64,000 nucleotides of DNA from positions 744,001-808,000 of the forward strand of contig JAJKFH010003680.1 in NCBI GenBank assembly GCA_023333565.1. The letters are read 5' to 3'. Below, in pieces: positions 1 through 12,430 of this stretch; position 1 is the first letter of the stretch; the number at the start of each line of letters is the position of its first letter. A model generated the notes under the pieces. That model had not been told where the DNA came from and searched no databases. It worked only from the letters and a program-made list of their open reading frames with translations. The translations under genes and the position numbers were made by a program. This stretch comes from Puffinus mauretanicus (taxonomy: Eukaryota; Chordata; Aves; Procellariiformes; Procellariidae).

Positions 1-3000
1 TACCACTGTTTTACATAACAAGGTCTAAAAGGCTAAACAGACTCACTTGCAAGGCTCATACGAGAAGGCAATGTCTTCAAGAGGATTCATCTGTTCAGAA
101 GCACAAGAACATCGGCGGAACTTAGTAAAAGTCACTTGAGTGTTCTGAGATCCTTGTTCCTGGACTCTTGGGATTATATATTTTACTTCTATGAAGCAAT
201 AAATCTCTGGTCCACACCTTCAGTTTGTCTCAAGTTGACTATGACTAACTTTCTCAAATGTAATGAGTGATACTCTATTTGGTGTCTTCTGCCAAAATTA
301 TTTTGTAAACACATGACTGATGCCAGCCCAGGTTTCTGTCACTGCCAAACTGTCACACTGAAGTGCCAGGGGTTCACTTCTGGTTCTCTGTGGGATGTTG
401 TGGTAGCCCTGGTCATGGCAGGCTTCCTTACATTTCTGGAATGCTCTCTCATGTTATCCAATATCATTACTTTGGTTGCATTTGCTGGAAGGTTTGGAAA
501 CTTGCTAAACACTTATTCTTGTACTGTACTGTTTCCTTAGCTATCTGACAGCATAGCTCATACTTGCCAGACTATCTGGCAGGTAATGGTAAGACACATG
601 TTGGCTTCAGTAGGCGGTGGATAAATAATTAGGCAACTAATCATAGAAGAGATTTTGATTCTTGCCAGTGTAACTAGGAAGCAGAAGGTGTTGACTGAAA
701 TGGAGTTGTTATTATTATGAGCAAGACCTGAATGTTGTGAATATTAGCTGCAGAAAAGGGTCCTAGAGGCAAAGAGCCTCTACGACCGCATGGAAGAAAT
801 CTGGAAACATTACCCCAATGTGAAAGAGTAAAGGCTAAATTTAGAGAGATCTTACTAGCACATAACTAATCTGTGCTGCACTTTTTTCTAAGGTATGCCA
901 AATTAAAATCTAAAAAGACACTTAGCACCTTTCTGTGACATATGAATAGCCATCCCATTCTGTATCTTAAAATTCTCATTAAGATTGTAGATTCAGCAGT
1001 GAATAAAATATAAAATAACCAATGCAATACTGTGAGTTTTAAATTAAGTACAATTGCTGCTTGTGAAAGACTTTTAGATAACATTGTAGCAACCCTGGGC
1101 AAAGGCCAAACCTTCACAGTTTACGTTAATATAAAACTTTTGATTGAGCCAACCATATATTACCAACACAGTGGTGTAATGACACAGAAGTAGGAACAAA
1201 AGCCAGAGGTGCTGGAATAGCAAGAGTCTTGAAAGTTGTTCTCAGCTGTATAAATGCAGAGAGGCTCACAGTTCTTATATAATGTCTTTCCACCCCCATT
1301 ACGATGATATTAATACCAGAAATTGTATCATCAATCTGCATTGTAGGTCAGAAAATCTCAAGATATGTTTTGCAATTTGAGTCAAAATACTCTGTCTACA
1401 TCGTGTACCTTTTTAGAAGTAAATACAATTTATCAGTCCAATTCTGCTTTGTATCTAATGTATTAAAGACAATTGAAAACCCATTCTGACTGCAGCCATG
1501 GTGTCTCTTCTATGGAAATACTTCCCTTTTTCCCTACTGCTTTTGCCACCACAGACAGCATGCTACTTATTGCCTTTATAAACGTAGTCCAGTAGACCAT
1601 GAGTTGTACCTCTATGGGCCTGGGTATCATGCACATTGCACTGCAACTTCTCACTTGGCAATCCCTGGCCACACAAGCGTCCCCACAGACCCAATTTTGC
1701 CATGGCTCTCTGCAGCAAGTGTGGGAGCTGGGCATCTCAGAATGAATCCATGAAAGCCAGCAGCTTACCACGGTGTCATCTAAGCTGGGCAGGAAAAAGT
1801 GCAGGTGAGGAGAAGTGGCTGCTAGGAAAGCCTATGTTGCTATGAAGAGTTCACAACTCTGTTCTTTTGAAGTAAGGAACCAAAATCTTTTTGCTAGCAA
1901 AACATGGAAGCAACAGCAGCCTTCTGCTTTTTACCTTGTGGCCCACTGGTTAAAGCACCAGGACATGTGAGACCAAAGTCCCTACCTCTCAAGTGAGTGA
2001 TTTGGCCAGCCTTCATGCTAAATTCTGGGGGTTCACCTAGTTCTTGGTATTGCTATTAAATATTCAATCACTCTTTCAAGCTCAGAGGAGAGCTTAGGTC
2101 AACAAGCCCAAGCTCCAGGTTATGTCTACTGGAGAAGGAGTCAACCCTATCGTCCTCCTGTCCCAGTGAATTATCCTGGAATGTAAAGTGATGTAGCTCC
2201 AGCAGAAGGGAGCAGGAGATCAGGACTCCATGTACAAAGAGGAGCCACAAATACAACATTGCCAATGGATGAGTGAATGAGGACATTAATTCAAGAACCT
2301 CTTAAAGTTAGACACATACAAAACTTCCAAGATATGGAACTATCAGATAAAAACCTCAGCTGAAGAAAAACCTAATGGAAAAAGACTGTGGTTTTTTCCA
2401 TACAATACAAAAATCTTTAAAAAGGACAACTTGAGGTCCTTTAATGAGAACAACTGGATATTTTTTTAGGGAAAAATGGCTTCCTACTGAAGTTTTCCCT
2501 TAAGAAAAAAATGCAGGTGAAGACCTGCCTCCAAGTCTTCCACTGTCTAATTTCTTTTTTACTTTTGCTCTTACCACAAAGTAAAGTTGCTTTATTTCTA
2601 ATCTCTCTCTCAGCAGTAAGGGGCTATACAAAGGACACTCAGCATTTGTCTCCGCAAGGCAAAGCATAATAATGAAACCAGTTACATATGCAGTTCAGCA
2701 GAACTTACTTACAAAATATGGAGAGGAATAATATCCTCTCCACTTCTCTTGTTCTGATCATCTTTTGTACTGTTCATAAACAGAAGAAGAAAGGTGTTTT
2801 TAAAGCATGTTATACTTAGCCCAGTGGTATATCGATAAGCTGAGCTTTCTCTAGTTTCTAGTGACTGAAGAGTTACTCACATTAAATAGCCAGTTTCAGG
2901 CTTCTGCATTTCAGGATCTGATCCCAGACCAGCATCAAGGAAAAGCTCCACTAACTGCAGTAGGCTATTGATCAAGTTATAAATCATTCTCTTCAGAAGC

Positions 3001-4736
3001 TGTCTTACTATCAGCTTTGTGAGAAATTTTTGTAACAAGACGGACAAATGCTGGATTTGCCGGGCAATATAAAAGTTTTGATTCCCATAAATGTCCATCA
3101 AACTTGTAACCAACATAAGAAAACACCTTAATAGAATAGAAGTATTATTAGTAATCGCCTATTTAATACTACACTTCTAACCTGAGTGGCTAATGACGAA
3201 ATTATCAGAATCTATTGTATGAAGTTTACAATATCAGTGCAAGATGAATTGCTGTGAAAAATAAAAATTGAAATTTCTCTTAGAAAAACTATGGCTTATA
3301 CAAAATATTCATTCTGATCGATTATCATTTGACATGTGAATATCTTAAAAATCAATTGATTATCTCTTCTAAACTGGGATTTGATTTATTGCAAATACCG
3401 TATCAGAGAGAAAAACTCTGTCAGCAAAAAGATTGTTGGTAAGTCTTCTTATAATCGGGCTAGTTTTCTGTTTTCACATAAATTGGTGTTTACTGTCAGA
3501 AAAGTAGTCCTACAATATTCCCTCATTCCAGAGATGATTGCAGTGGCAAGGACTTTCAGTATTATTCTGTTCCTCTGAAAGGAGCGAAAGAATGATAACC
3601 AATTCAAATCCAGGCTGTGTATTTGGTGCTGCACACAAAGTAATTTTAAGCTGTATAAACATTCTGGATTTAAAGGTGTTATTGCAGTCATATTTCACAA
3701 TGAAAAAGTAAGAGAATGAATTCGTTATATGTGCCAAAGGTCAGTTCTGTGGGTCAGTACTAAGCATTATTTTCAAGTACTAAGTAGTGTTTTCAACCTA
3801 TTTGAAGTCCTAAATGGGATTTTATGTTCTTGCACTGGGTCTGATGGATTTCATTAAGGGCAAAGTTGTGGAGAAAGCTGCAGATAAGAAAGAAAAAATG
3901 AGTGAAAACTAGGTTGCAAGTGCTAGTACGGTGCGCATATCTGCCTGTGTGAAGGCAGCAAGCAGAGGTATCTTCAGCACTGGAGCGGGAGAGTTGGGCA
4001 AGAAGGGCTTCGAAGGATGCATTCCTGGTACCTGCTAGTTTGGCAGTGCTGGAGCTGCTGGGGATGAGGGCCCACGGGGGCAGAAGATGCGCAAGGACTC
4101 TGAGAAGTTGTATGTGTGTGTTTGTGTAGGTAAGGTGAGAAAGCAGAAAGGATGGGGGCAGCAGATTCTGGTAAAGGGTGGCACCTCTGGCAGCAACTGT
4201 TCCTGTATGGTTCTTCTGTCTACCACCTATAAAAATAAACTTATATTCAGCTTCAAGACTCAACACAGGATTTTAGCAACCGAGGATTTTAGCTTGATTC
4301 CTAACTTTTTAGGATTTCCTTCTAAATGACAGAAACAGATTTTTGAAAACCCAAACCTGATTTAATGAACCTTGGGAACAAATGCAAGCCCAGTTTGTAG
4401 GTTTGTAAGGTCTAAAATTCAGACTACAAATTTCAAGAACACAAGGACAGCTACGAGGATAATTACATCTACCTGATAAAAAGGAAGACCCAGCAACTGT
4501 GCGAATGGCTTGTATCTGGAAGTGTCTAAAGGCCAGGGTGTGTGTGTGGGAACTGAAGAGCCAGAGAACAGAGCAATGGAGATTTCTCCCACCAAAATAA
4601 TTTTCTGTTCTACCTCTTTGGGGAGTGTTAGGCTTTTTCCACACACAAATGCCGGACACACAGAAGATATTGTCTGGCATCAGGGGAAAGCTTCTGAGAT
4701 GCTGGATTCCAGATGTGACTCCACTTGTGCTAGGTT

Positions 4737-4759
4737 AAAAAAAAAAAAAAAAAAAAAAA
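4737..4759 (+). repeat. A23 homopolymer
   Basis: A run of 23 A. The lysine-rich peptide predicted across it on the plus strand is an artefact of the run. There is no recognisable retrocopy body upstream. Confidence 0.95.
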
Positions 4760-5404
4760 GGCAAATTCTCTTTCTCCACATCTGCATTCACATTAGGAGT
4801 CAGGCAAGACAGGATAAGGGGAGGAGGGGACAGTATTTGGAAAAGGAGGGGACACTGTCTGGATTCATGGGAACCCAAAGTAGATGTCTGTTGAGGGCTG
4901 TAAACCAAAGCCTAACAATTACAGCAACTGAGATTATGTGATACCCTGGCTGAAAGAGGCACAGCTCCTGCAATGCCAGGTAGGTAAAAACAGGCACTGT
5001 TTTCAAACGATGCAGTGCATTTATCTGAGTCTCCATTTGTCTGCTTCAGGATGCCATCTGATTAAAGACAGTATGTGCAGCACAGCCAGCTGAGGTAGTG
5101 TGTGCTGGATCCCACTGAATTTGGTATTTGAGGAAAAATAACCCCAAAATTTGCATTTGTCCTGGGAAGAACACACAGATGACAAGCACTCTCTGATGTG
5201 CCATAAGGACTCAGTGGGACATTAAAAAATGTCAATGACTTTAAAAATGAAAAGAGCTTCATGAATATTCATTAAATAAATGTCTTCAGATCAGTTAGCT
5301 GGTACAGGAGAGGGTGTGACTGAATCAGATCATTAAAACAAACATGCACAGACACAACCGCATTCAGCAACAATGGCATCTCATGCATTTTTTTCCATTC
5401 ATTG

Positions 5405-5700
5405 TCAGGGCCGTGAGTGCACCAACAGGCTCCTGTTTGCCCTGATCAGCCTGTGACCATCCTTCTCTGCCACCCCCTTTGCAGCCCCTTCCTCAACCTG
5501 AGGGGCTTAGCTGCCTGCTGCTGATCCTGGCCTTGCCTTGCCAACCCGATGTCTGGGCTGGGTGGTGGTCCTGCCCCATCAACACGGACCTATGGGGTGA
5601 TGGCTGGACTGCTGGCTGAACCCTGTACTGCCACTGGCCTGGTGGCTCTTCTTGTGTGGGTACTCATCATGGGCTTTCTGTGCCTACAGCTGAGCGATCT
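5405..5700. other. GC-rich island of unknown nature in intron
   Basis: About 300 bp that are clearly richer in G and C than the AT-rich intron on both sides, with many CCTG and CTGG words (for example tgctgctgatcctggccttg). No long open frame, splice-flanked exon or repeat family is recognised. It could be an old transposable element fragment, a regulatory element or a local composition fluctuation. Confidence 0.4.
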
Positions 5701-6776
5701 GGGAGCATTTAACAGCGAAAAGTAAGAGAAGTGCCAATTTTGAAATGGTTTCTAAAGCCAGCTGTTCTTTGTTCACCTAGTAGAAGAACGAGAACATGGG
5801 CATCTTTTCCTCTGGATAAATCTCTGCGAGTGTGTTGGTCTTCTGACAAAGTCAAGGAGCATCAGCTAATGCCTGTCTCTGCCTGATCCACCCCTTGATC
5901 TGATGAGGGGTTCCCCAGTGAAATTTGGCCTCCCTATAAAAACATGTCTATTCTTCCCTTCTTCTGCCAATAGCTATTTATGTAGGTCTTTGCATCTTCT
6001 TAAAAGACAAGCTTTCTTATTTTTGTTCTAAGATAGTTTTTTACTTGTCATTTACTGAGTCCCCTGCAACAGAGTATGTACTTTAAATTGTGTTGTTATC
6101 AGCATTGTCCCAAAGAGCTTTATCTGAACCTGTGACAACAGATATTAACTTTGCTTTGCAGCCCTGTGGTATAGGGCTGAGAGTATCATGTAAGCCGAGG
6201 TACTTGATGAAACAAATTTCAGAATATAAAGCACAATTTAGAAGTCGTATGACAGGCAGACACGATTAACCGTCATCCATGCGTTGTATGTATGCAAAGG
6301 TGTACCTTTTCATGGTGGTAGCTATGGCTATTCATTGGGTTTGGGTATTGATGCTTGGGGATTATTCAGAATGTATGAAATGGTACTTTTTGTCTGGTTT
6401 TGTATATTTCGTTGGTAATGATCAGCTATTAAAGTTTTTAAATAGGGCACTTCTATGGTGTTTTCAATTTCTGATGAATTATCTTGAACTTATTTATGCA
6501 AAGGCTCCTTTGGACTGCAAAAATCTCTCAGGCTAAAGGCATCTGAGGAAGAACACAAATAGGACTTGCATGATGCAAAGAAGTTTTCAAGTAAATGAAA
6601 ATTAGATTCAGTAGCTATAAGGTCTTTGTGTTTATCTAGCAGTGTAAAAAAATTGAGTGGTTTAAAAAGAATGAATAGAATTTCCCTGGGGTAGATGTCA
6701 TCAGAAAAGTGCAAGCAACACTACAGCTCACTCCATGAGCTTTACTCGTGGATTCCTTCATGATTTTCTTTTGGGG

Positions 6777-6837
6777 TTTTCTTTTTTTTTTTTCTTTTTT
6801 TTCTTTCTTTTTTTTTTTTTCTTTTTTTTTTCCCCCC
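6777..6837 (+). repeat. T-rich pyrimidine tract
   Basis: Sixty-one bases made only of T with scattered C, ending in a run of six C. On the minus strand it is an A-rich purine tract that gives meaningless Lys-rich open frames. It is a low-complexity repeat. Confidence 0.93.
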
Positions 6838-7924
6838 AAGTGTACTTGGAAAGGCTGGGACTCAGAAACCTGAAGTTTACTGCAAACACACACTGAGTGC
6901 TTTTAAGGATGATGTTGTCCCTCTTTCTCTCTCCTGTTTTCCTGACCACTCTTCCGTTGGCTGATTTGCAGTTTTAAAATTTGAGAATTTTCTCCTTACG
7001 TGCAGTTCCTCCTTTTTTCACAGCTCAGTGCCAGGTGGCTTAGTATTCCCTCTGCTTTAATTATCTTTGTCAGCCTTATTTGACATTGTAGCAAGAGAAG
7101 TGCTCTTGCTATAGTATCTGAGTATCTTGCCAGATGGCAACAAGGGAATTCTTCAGTACTTGTGAATTAGTTTGATATCACCTGACAATGAGAGCTTACT
7201 TAGGGTCTAAAATAAAGGTTCATGACCACAGCACCAGCACAGCGATTTCTGCTGTGTATTCCATGTAATCACCATATGCAGTAGATATTTATCTGGTTGT
7301 GTTTGTATCTTAGCATGAAATTCAAAGAAACCCTGAAGAAAAAGCTGAACACCTCTTCCAGATGGCAATTAAAACTTTCTCCGGCTGCCAAATTATTGTA
7401 AAAGAGGATAGACTTCGTCCAAGAGTAAAGCGCACCACTGTGGCAATGCTTTAAGCCATTGCTGGTTCAAGGTAAGAGATGACAACATTTCTCATCTTGC
7501 TTAGATTTCAGAAATAGTCTTTGTGACAGCTGGCTTCCTACTTGTGTACCTCTGAAACTGCCCTAGATTAACATAAAGCTTATTTAGATGTCTGAAAAAG
7601 GTTTGGAAAGACTGAAAGAGTATCAAATAGCAGACCTCTGCTGAGTACTAAATCTAGTTATTTTGTGGTGAAAATGACTACCAAGAAAGGGCTTAATCAA
7701 ATGCTGGAAGAACAGCAGCGTGTTGCCGTGCGGTCTGTGTGACCTCTCTTCATTATGGCTAGAACACTGCTGAAAAGGAGCTAAAAAAGGCATCCCTGAA
7801 CTGGACACAGGTAGGTAACGCTGCAGCAGCTTTCATAATATATATGATGAACACACAAATTAGTGGGAAGTAGTAGTGTCATAAACCAGTGGAAAGGTAT
7901 AAGTCAGAAGCAAAAAAAGATGTT

Positions 7925-8185
7925 AGGGTTTTGAATCTGTCTCCTGCTAGTGGAGGACTGCTCTCTGCAGTACATTTTCTCATATTTTGCCTAGTTTGCT
8001 TTTAAATGCCCTGTGTAATAGTAGTTTCCACAATTTCCCTTGGGAGGAAGAGACGATGTTTAGTACCTCTCTTTGTCAGGAAGCTGCCGTTGGTATCCTG
8101 CCAGCTTCCCTTTTCTTAACTCCATCTCATTCCTCTGAATGATTCCCTGCGCAGCACTCTGAACAATGCTGCTCTTCCTTTGTGT
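7925..8185 (-). mobile_element. Old CR1/L3-type LINE fragment
   Basis: The plus strand shows the reverse complement of the conserved end of CR1-family ORF2: a stretch like tttaaatgccctgtgtaata, then tttccacaatttcccttggg, then gtcaggaagctgccgttggt, then ccctttt followed by cattcctctgaatgattccctg and the cactctgaacaat motif. This order is the usual one in amniote CR1/L3 copies. Divergence is high and no frame survives, so it is an ancient fossil. Ends are approximate. Confidence 0.7.
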
Positions 8186-10781
8186 CCTGAGCCTGCAAAG
8201 GGATGGCGGCTGGTGGGGCCTTTATGGACTCCTGCACGGCTCAGAGGGGCCACACACAGTCCCAGAGGCTAGTCGGTGGGAACTGGTCCCTCTGAGGAGC
8301 AGCCCGAAGTCGAGGGGGGTCCTATACCCATAGCGTACTAGGGACAGCCCCAGCACAGTCTCCCTCTTTGGGCAGCTTTAGTGTAAATATGCCACAGACC
8401 TTCCTTGACAGAATCCGGTATCTCTTTTTTGACCACCTGTAGCCCCCATGGCATGGCTGTAAAGGAGATGGGATACCTGTAGGCAGCAGCTGCCATCTCC
8501 CTTCACCAGATATTGTCCACGCAGTAGGAAACAGCAGCTTTGGGGGTTCCCTGATTCTCAAACTTTTTGGATAGAGTTACTTTTCTTCAATAAATAGGCA
8601 TGTACCACAGCACAGCTGCCTCTTTATCCTACTTGTTCACGTATACTTATATACTCACAGCAGGTAGTTGAAAAATTATCTTAAATTTTGTCTCTGAGAC
8701 ATACTGCACAGTCCCAGGTGGTTGTGTCCTGCCTCCCTCCCTCCCTTTTGGGAATCCTTGCTCTATAGCACAGGGCATATTCAAGTTTTTCCAATGTACC
8801 AGTTAGTTTTCCCAAGTCCTGGCCCTGGGTTTGCTTCTGACAGTAAATACTGTTGATGTTCAGTAAATCTGGCCTTGAAAATACCTTAAACTATAGTGTA
8901 AATACAGCCAGAGAGTTTATTCTATGCAAATTCAGGTCCACGTGCAAACTCAGGGGTTTATTTTTCACATCTTTCATGTATTTGTTGAATGAGACCCCCT
9001 TCTCAGCCATCTGCTGGCCAGAATATATGGGCCATATCCACAATTTGTTTTTCTACCTAAAAACACAGCTGACAATCTGACCCATACATTTTACATTGTT
9101 TCTTCCAAGTTAGTTTCCACAACCTCCTGATAGGGTTGTTTTGGGGTTTGGGGGTTTTTTAGTGTTTGAATAAACTCCAGGGTGCCAACAACTTTCTGCT
9201 ACTGTGATGCCTTTGGGAGAATAAGAATGTTGTGGTGGCTCAGTAGGTTCAGTTCAACACTGCTGTTGGGTTTTGCACTCATAAACCTGGGTGGGCAGAA
9301 GCAGCAATAGCAATAATAGGAAAAACATACTGTCAGCTCACTCATCTTAGTAAGAACTGTGCACATACTAAAAAGAGCATAGGAAATATATTTTTCCTTG
9401 CTCCACATTAACCATTTACTCACTTGAATGAGACCTCTATAAAAATGGCTTTTTCCTGTGCAAAGGAAGAGTTTAATAGATGTTTGTCAAGACACTGTCA
9501 ACATCTTAATATGGCTGACTCGGTAATTGTTCTTGCATGCGTATTTAGCAGTCTTGATGCAAACTCAGGATGGCATCACTCTAGGGCTTTCTCTCCTATT
9601 CATACCAGCCCTTCCAATGAGCTCTATGCCTGCGTACACAGATACTTTAAAGATTTGATGTTTGGTACTTGACAGTTATCCACCAACTCCTGGTTCAACT
9701 TATGGCTGACTCACCTGAGTAATTTGCATTCCTGAAAACTTACACACTACAAGGATTTGTATTAATAACAGAAGAGAGCGTTTACATGTGCATTGTTTGC
9801 AATGTTTTGCTCTGCTAGACTACCAGCCCAAAATATTCACTAAAGCTTTAGTGACTCTTCATTACAAAAATTGCTATCCGGTCCTGAGAAAACATTAGTG
9901 ATGTTAGTGAGTGGGTCATGAACCAGTAGCACTAGTTTCACAGATTAATAATTTTTTATTATTACTATTATTCACAATGTTTCCAAAAGAATAACATAGT
10001 TGTGCTTACACTTTAAAAAAAAAAAATCAGATTTTTCAAAAACCCACCACCAGTTAAGCAGAAGGTTGCTTCTGGCAGATTCCTTCTGCATCTGGGAAAA
10101 GACTTACCAAATGGTAATCACGGAGCTTACTGCAGAGTCATGTATAAAGTTTAGACATTGTTTGAAATTTATGAAAATTTATCCAGTTCAAATAATGTAT
10201 TCTATTTATACATCTTTTTTCCCTATGTTGCTGTTATTATAATAAACAGCAAGATTTCTGAAGAAATAAAATAGGCATCATTAGATTTTAATTACAATCA
10301 ATTGGTAAGGTCACTAGCAAAGGCATTTATCAGCTGAGAAATAAAGAGTGCCTTTGAAATATTAAGGAAAATACTAAATATGTGGCTGAATAATTAACTA
10401 CAAGTGTCTAATTTCACTAATTCTACCATTGTGCTCAAAATCTTTATCTTTAATTTACAGTGAAAACCTATGTCTCAATGCAGGAATGGCTTAATAAACT
10501 GAGCTGAGAAATGAGAATCATATAGTAACTTCAAGTATATAACAAACAGCCATGTCAAGTTAACATATATTCCTCAATTTGTGAAGTTACAAAAAGAGTA
10601 GAGAAGAAATTATCAAAATCTAGACAAAGTCAATAGTTTTGAACTCTGCATTTTAGAGGTTTTAATATGAACATTGGTACACATTGAAATCAAATTGCAC
10701 TTGAATGAAAGCAAACTTGAAACAAATATTTTGAAATAATTTTTTTTCCAAAACAAACACTACTATTTTTATCATTCTTAC
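8186..10781 (-). other. GABRG3: GABRG3 intron, downstream of the exon (proximal part)
   Basis: AT-rich unique sequence between the old LINE fragment and the exon donor. The part around 8200-8560 is somewhat richer in GC. There is a short ATT-rich stretch near 9951-9972. I see no exon, RNA gene or repeat family here. Confidence 0.7.
10773..10781 (-). other. GABRG3: Splice donor of the GABRG3 exon
   Basis: On the minus strand the exon ends in ctctgcag and the intron begins gtaagaatg, a near-perfect U1-pairing donor. It fixes the 3' boundary of the exon and leaves phase 1, as expected if the next exon starts by completing the Asp codon before the M1 helix. Confidence 0.92.
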
Positions 10782-10919
10782 CTGCAGAGGTTTTCACAAT
10801 TTCTGAAGTATTTCTGAGACCCATAAAGTCAAACTGATAGAGTCTCCAAGACTTCTGGTCAGCAGCCTCCACTGAGTTTTTCCGCCATCTGTAAATCATT
10901 TCCTCTTTAGGGTAGCCAT
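10782..10919 (-). CDS. GABRG3: GABA-A receptor gamma-3 subunit, one internal exon
   Basis: This is one internal exon of a ligand-gated chloride channel subunit of the Cys-loop family, which acts at the neuronal plasma membrane. Read on the minus strand, it begins with two bases that finish a codon, gives 45 full codons and ends with one base of the next codon, so both boundaries are phase 1 and the length is 138 bp. The peptide contains [20 protein letters not shown], then SWRLYQFDF and [13 protein letters not shown]. This corresponds to the last part of the extracellular domain (loop F to loop C region) just before transmembrane helix M1. The [17 protein letters not shown] stretch fits gamma-3 as I remember it; gamma-2 has IVYQWKRSSVE there and gamma-1 differs too. 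RNTS is a possible N-glycosylation sequon. The acceptor (ttctag before the exon) and the donor (cag, then gtaagaatg) are consensus. Exon length, phase and frame integrity argue for a live exon and against a retrocopy. The gamma subunit identity is very secure; gamma-3 over its paralogues is secure but rests on memory of the family. Confidence 0.95.
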
Positions 10920-10949
10920 CTAGAAATTTAAAAAAAAAAAAAAAAAAAA
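10920..10949 (-). other. GABRG3: Splice acceptor and polypyrimidine tract of the GABRG3 exon
   Basis: Read on the minus strand, an uninterrupted run of 20 T (A20 on the plus strand at 10930-10949) is followed by aaatttctag and then the exon. The T run sits in the position of the polypyrimidine tract, about 10 to 29 bases before the AG. A homopolymer in this position is likely to vary in length between individuals and to be error-prone in sequencing. Confidence 0.88.
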
Positions 10950-12430
10950 TTGCATTTCATAAAAAAGGTACTACAAAACAGTATGTGTGCACTGATTTAG
11001 AGCTATTTGGGAATACCTAAGTTTCCAATCTGGTGCTTTCTCAGTGAGTTTGGTGGTATAATTCAGCTAAAGAGTTGTATGGCACACAAAAAAAGAGTCA
11101 TAATCCTGGCAAAACTATGATTTTTCACAATTGGTTTTTTCCAATGGAGAAAAATTCTGATTGGCTCTATCAGAATTAGATCTCTTCAGAGATGCAGTTG
11201 ATTGTACTAATTTGAGGTCCAGACACAGCAGTATACTACTTTACATATGCTCTGAAGAAGCTGTGCAAACTGATAGAATGTAAAAAAAAGGGGGGTGTCA
11301 GTGTAGGATGTAAACAATTGAAAAGGACAGATTGTTTTAAAAGTGACAATAGTTCTAATGTAGTGTGTGCTACTGTACTTCCGAAATGAGCCCAATACAG
11401 TGCAAAAAGGCAAATTTTAATAAGTATGGGATTTTAAAAGTGGTTATGCCATCATATCACTTCTAAAGGCTGTGGTATTTGATGAGACATCACCTGATCT
11501 CTACAGCTGAAATAGCTTCTGAAAGTCTTCCTTTATCAATTTAGCACTTAGTAGTCATAATTAATCCTCATGCCAATATTTAATTTCCTTTTTGTTAGAA
11601 TGGCATTTTCCAATAAAAGACCAACAACAGATCTTCAACCAACCGAAACCATAATAATAGACCATCTAGAAAACAACAGCACGCCCATGATAGTTAAAAC
11701 TAGATTGTCCTCTAATGCGTAATACAATAAATGCCTATTCATCTAATAACTAATATAGTAGATGCAGATTACAAGGCAAATTAAAAGCCTAACAACAACA
11801 ACAACAATAGCCAGTTAATATAACTGTCTCAGCTGTAATTGGATACAGATAAATTTAGATATTTGTGTTACAAAACAACTTCTCCGGTCATGGCGCTATT
11901 TTCTTGATGTTTTCCTTCTGTAAGTGACGTCTTCATCTTGCTTAAGGTTCCACCCTGCTGGGGCACTGCTATAAGTTGTGCATGGTCCTATTTATCCCTC
12001 TCACTAACACAGCATGAAAAGTACCCATCAGTCCCTCACTTCTAATCTGTAGAAAATGACTATGTGTTAATTCAAAATGCCATGTTCATATATTTCCCAT
12101 CAATGTAAATAAAGAAAAAAACCATGAAGGACCCAACTGAGTAACAAACACAAGCCCTGCCGTTCTCCACGAGAACTCTTGTTGCCAAGCTCATTTCACT
12201 GCCAATTCTGCTGTGCCAGTCTGTGAGATTGATGTAGAGGTTAGGTTTTTTTGGCTGGCAGATTATGTCAGAGGATGCAGAGGTAAAATGAAAGAAGTCA
12301 AGCTTTGCAGGGCCTCTGAGCCTTAGCCCTGTATCTTCTGAAATCTTCTTGAGCCTTGCTCCTATTTGACTGAGCCCTTTGATCACATTTCTGACCGAAT
12401 AATGTCTCTCTCTAATGGAAAGAGACATTT
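10950..12430 (-). other. GABRG3: GABRG3 intron, upstream of the exon (first part)
   Basis: Unique AT-rich intron immediately 5' of the exon in gene orientation. It contains a short (AAC)n run at 11791-11807. No other exon or repeat family is recognised. Confidence 0.75.
11791..11807 (+). repeat. (AAC)n microsatellite
   Basis: Short perfect array of the AAC trinucleotide, about five and a half units. Confidence 0.9.

Larger units (their letters stand above)
1..7924 (-). other. GABRG3: GABRG3 intron, downstream of the exon (distal part)
   Basis: No exon was recognised here. The next expected exon (start of M1, with a RRMGYFTIQTY-like motif) was sought on the minus strand and not found. The stretch is AT-rich unique DNA. 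It holds an A23 run (4737-4759), a GC-rich island (about 5405-5700) and a long T-rich pyrimidine tract (6777-6837). Open frames here are short, overlap on both strands and have no family signature. Confidence 0.75.

Noticed and set aside
1463..1771. Minus-strand frame of 102 codons, possible decayed coding remnant
   Set aside because: No family recognised with confidence and no exon boundaries; may be chance.
3793..4266. Minus-strand open frame of 157 codons, the longest outside repeats after the CR1 frames
   Set aside because: No recognisable domain, no splice boundary, and other frames overlap it on both strands. Length alone is not convincing in an intron of this size.
4510..4941. Plus-strand frame of 143 codons
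   Set aside because: It runs through the A23 homopolymer and gives a poly-Lys block; without this run it would be two short chance frames.
6636..6949. Two Lys-rich minus-strand frames
   Set aside because: They are translations of the T-rich pyrimidine tract.
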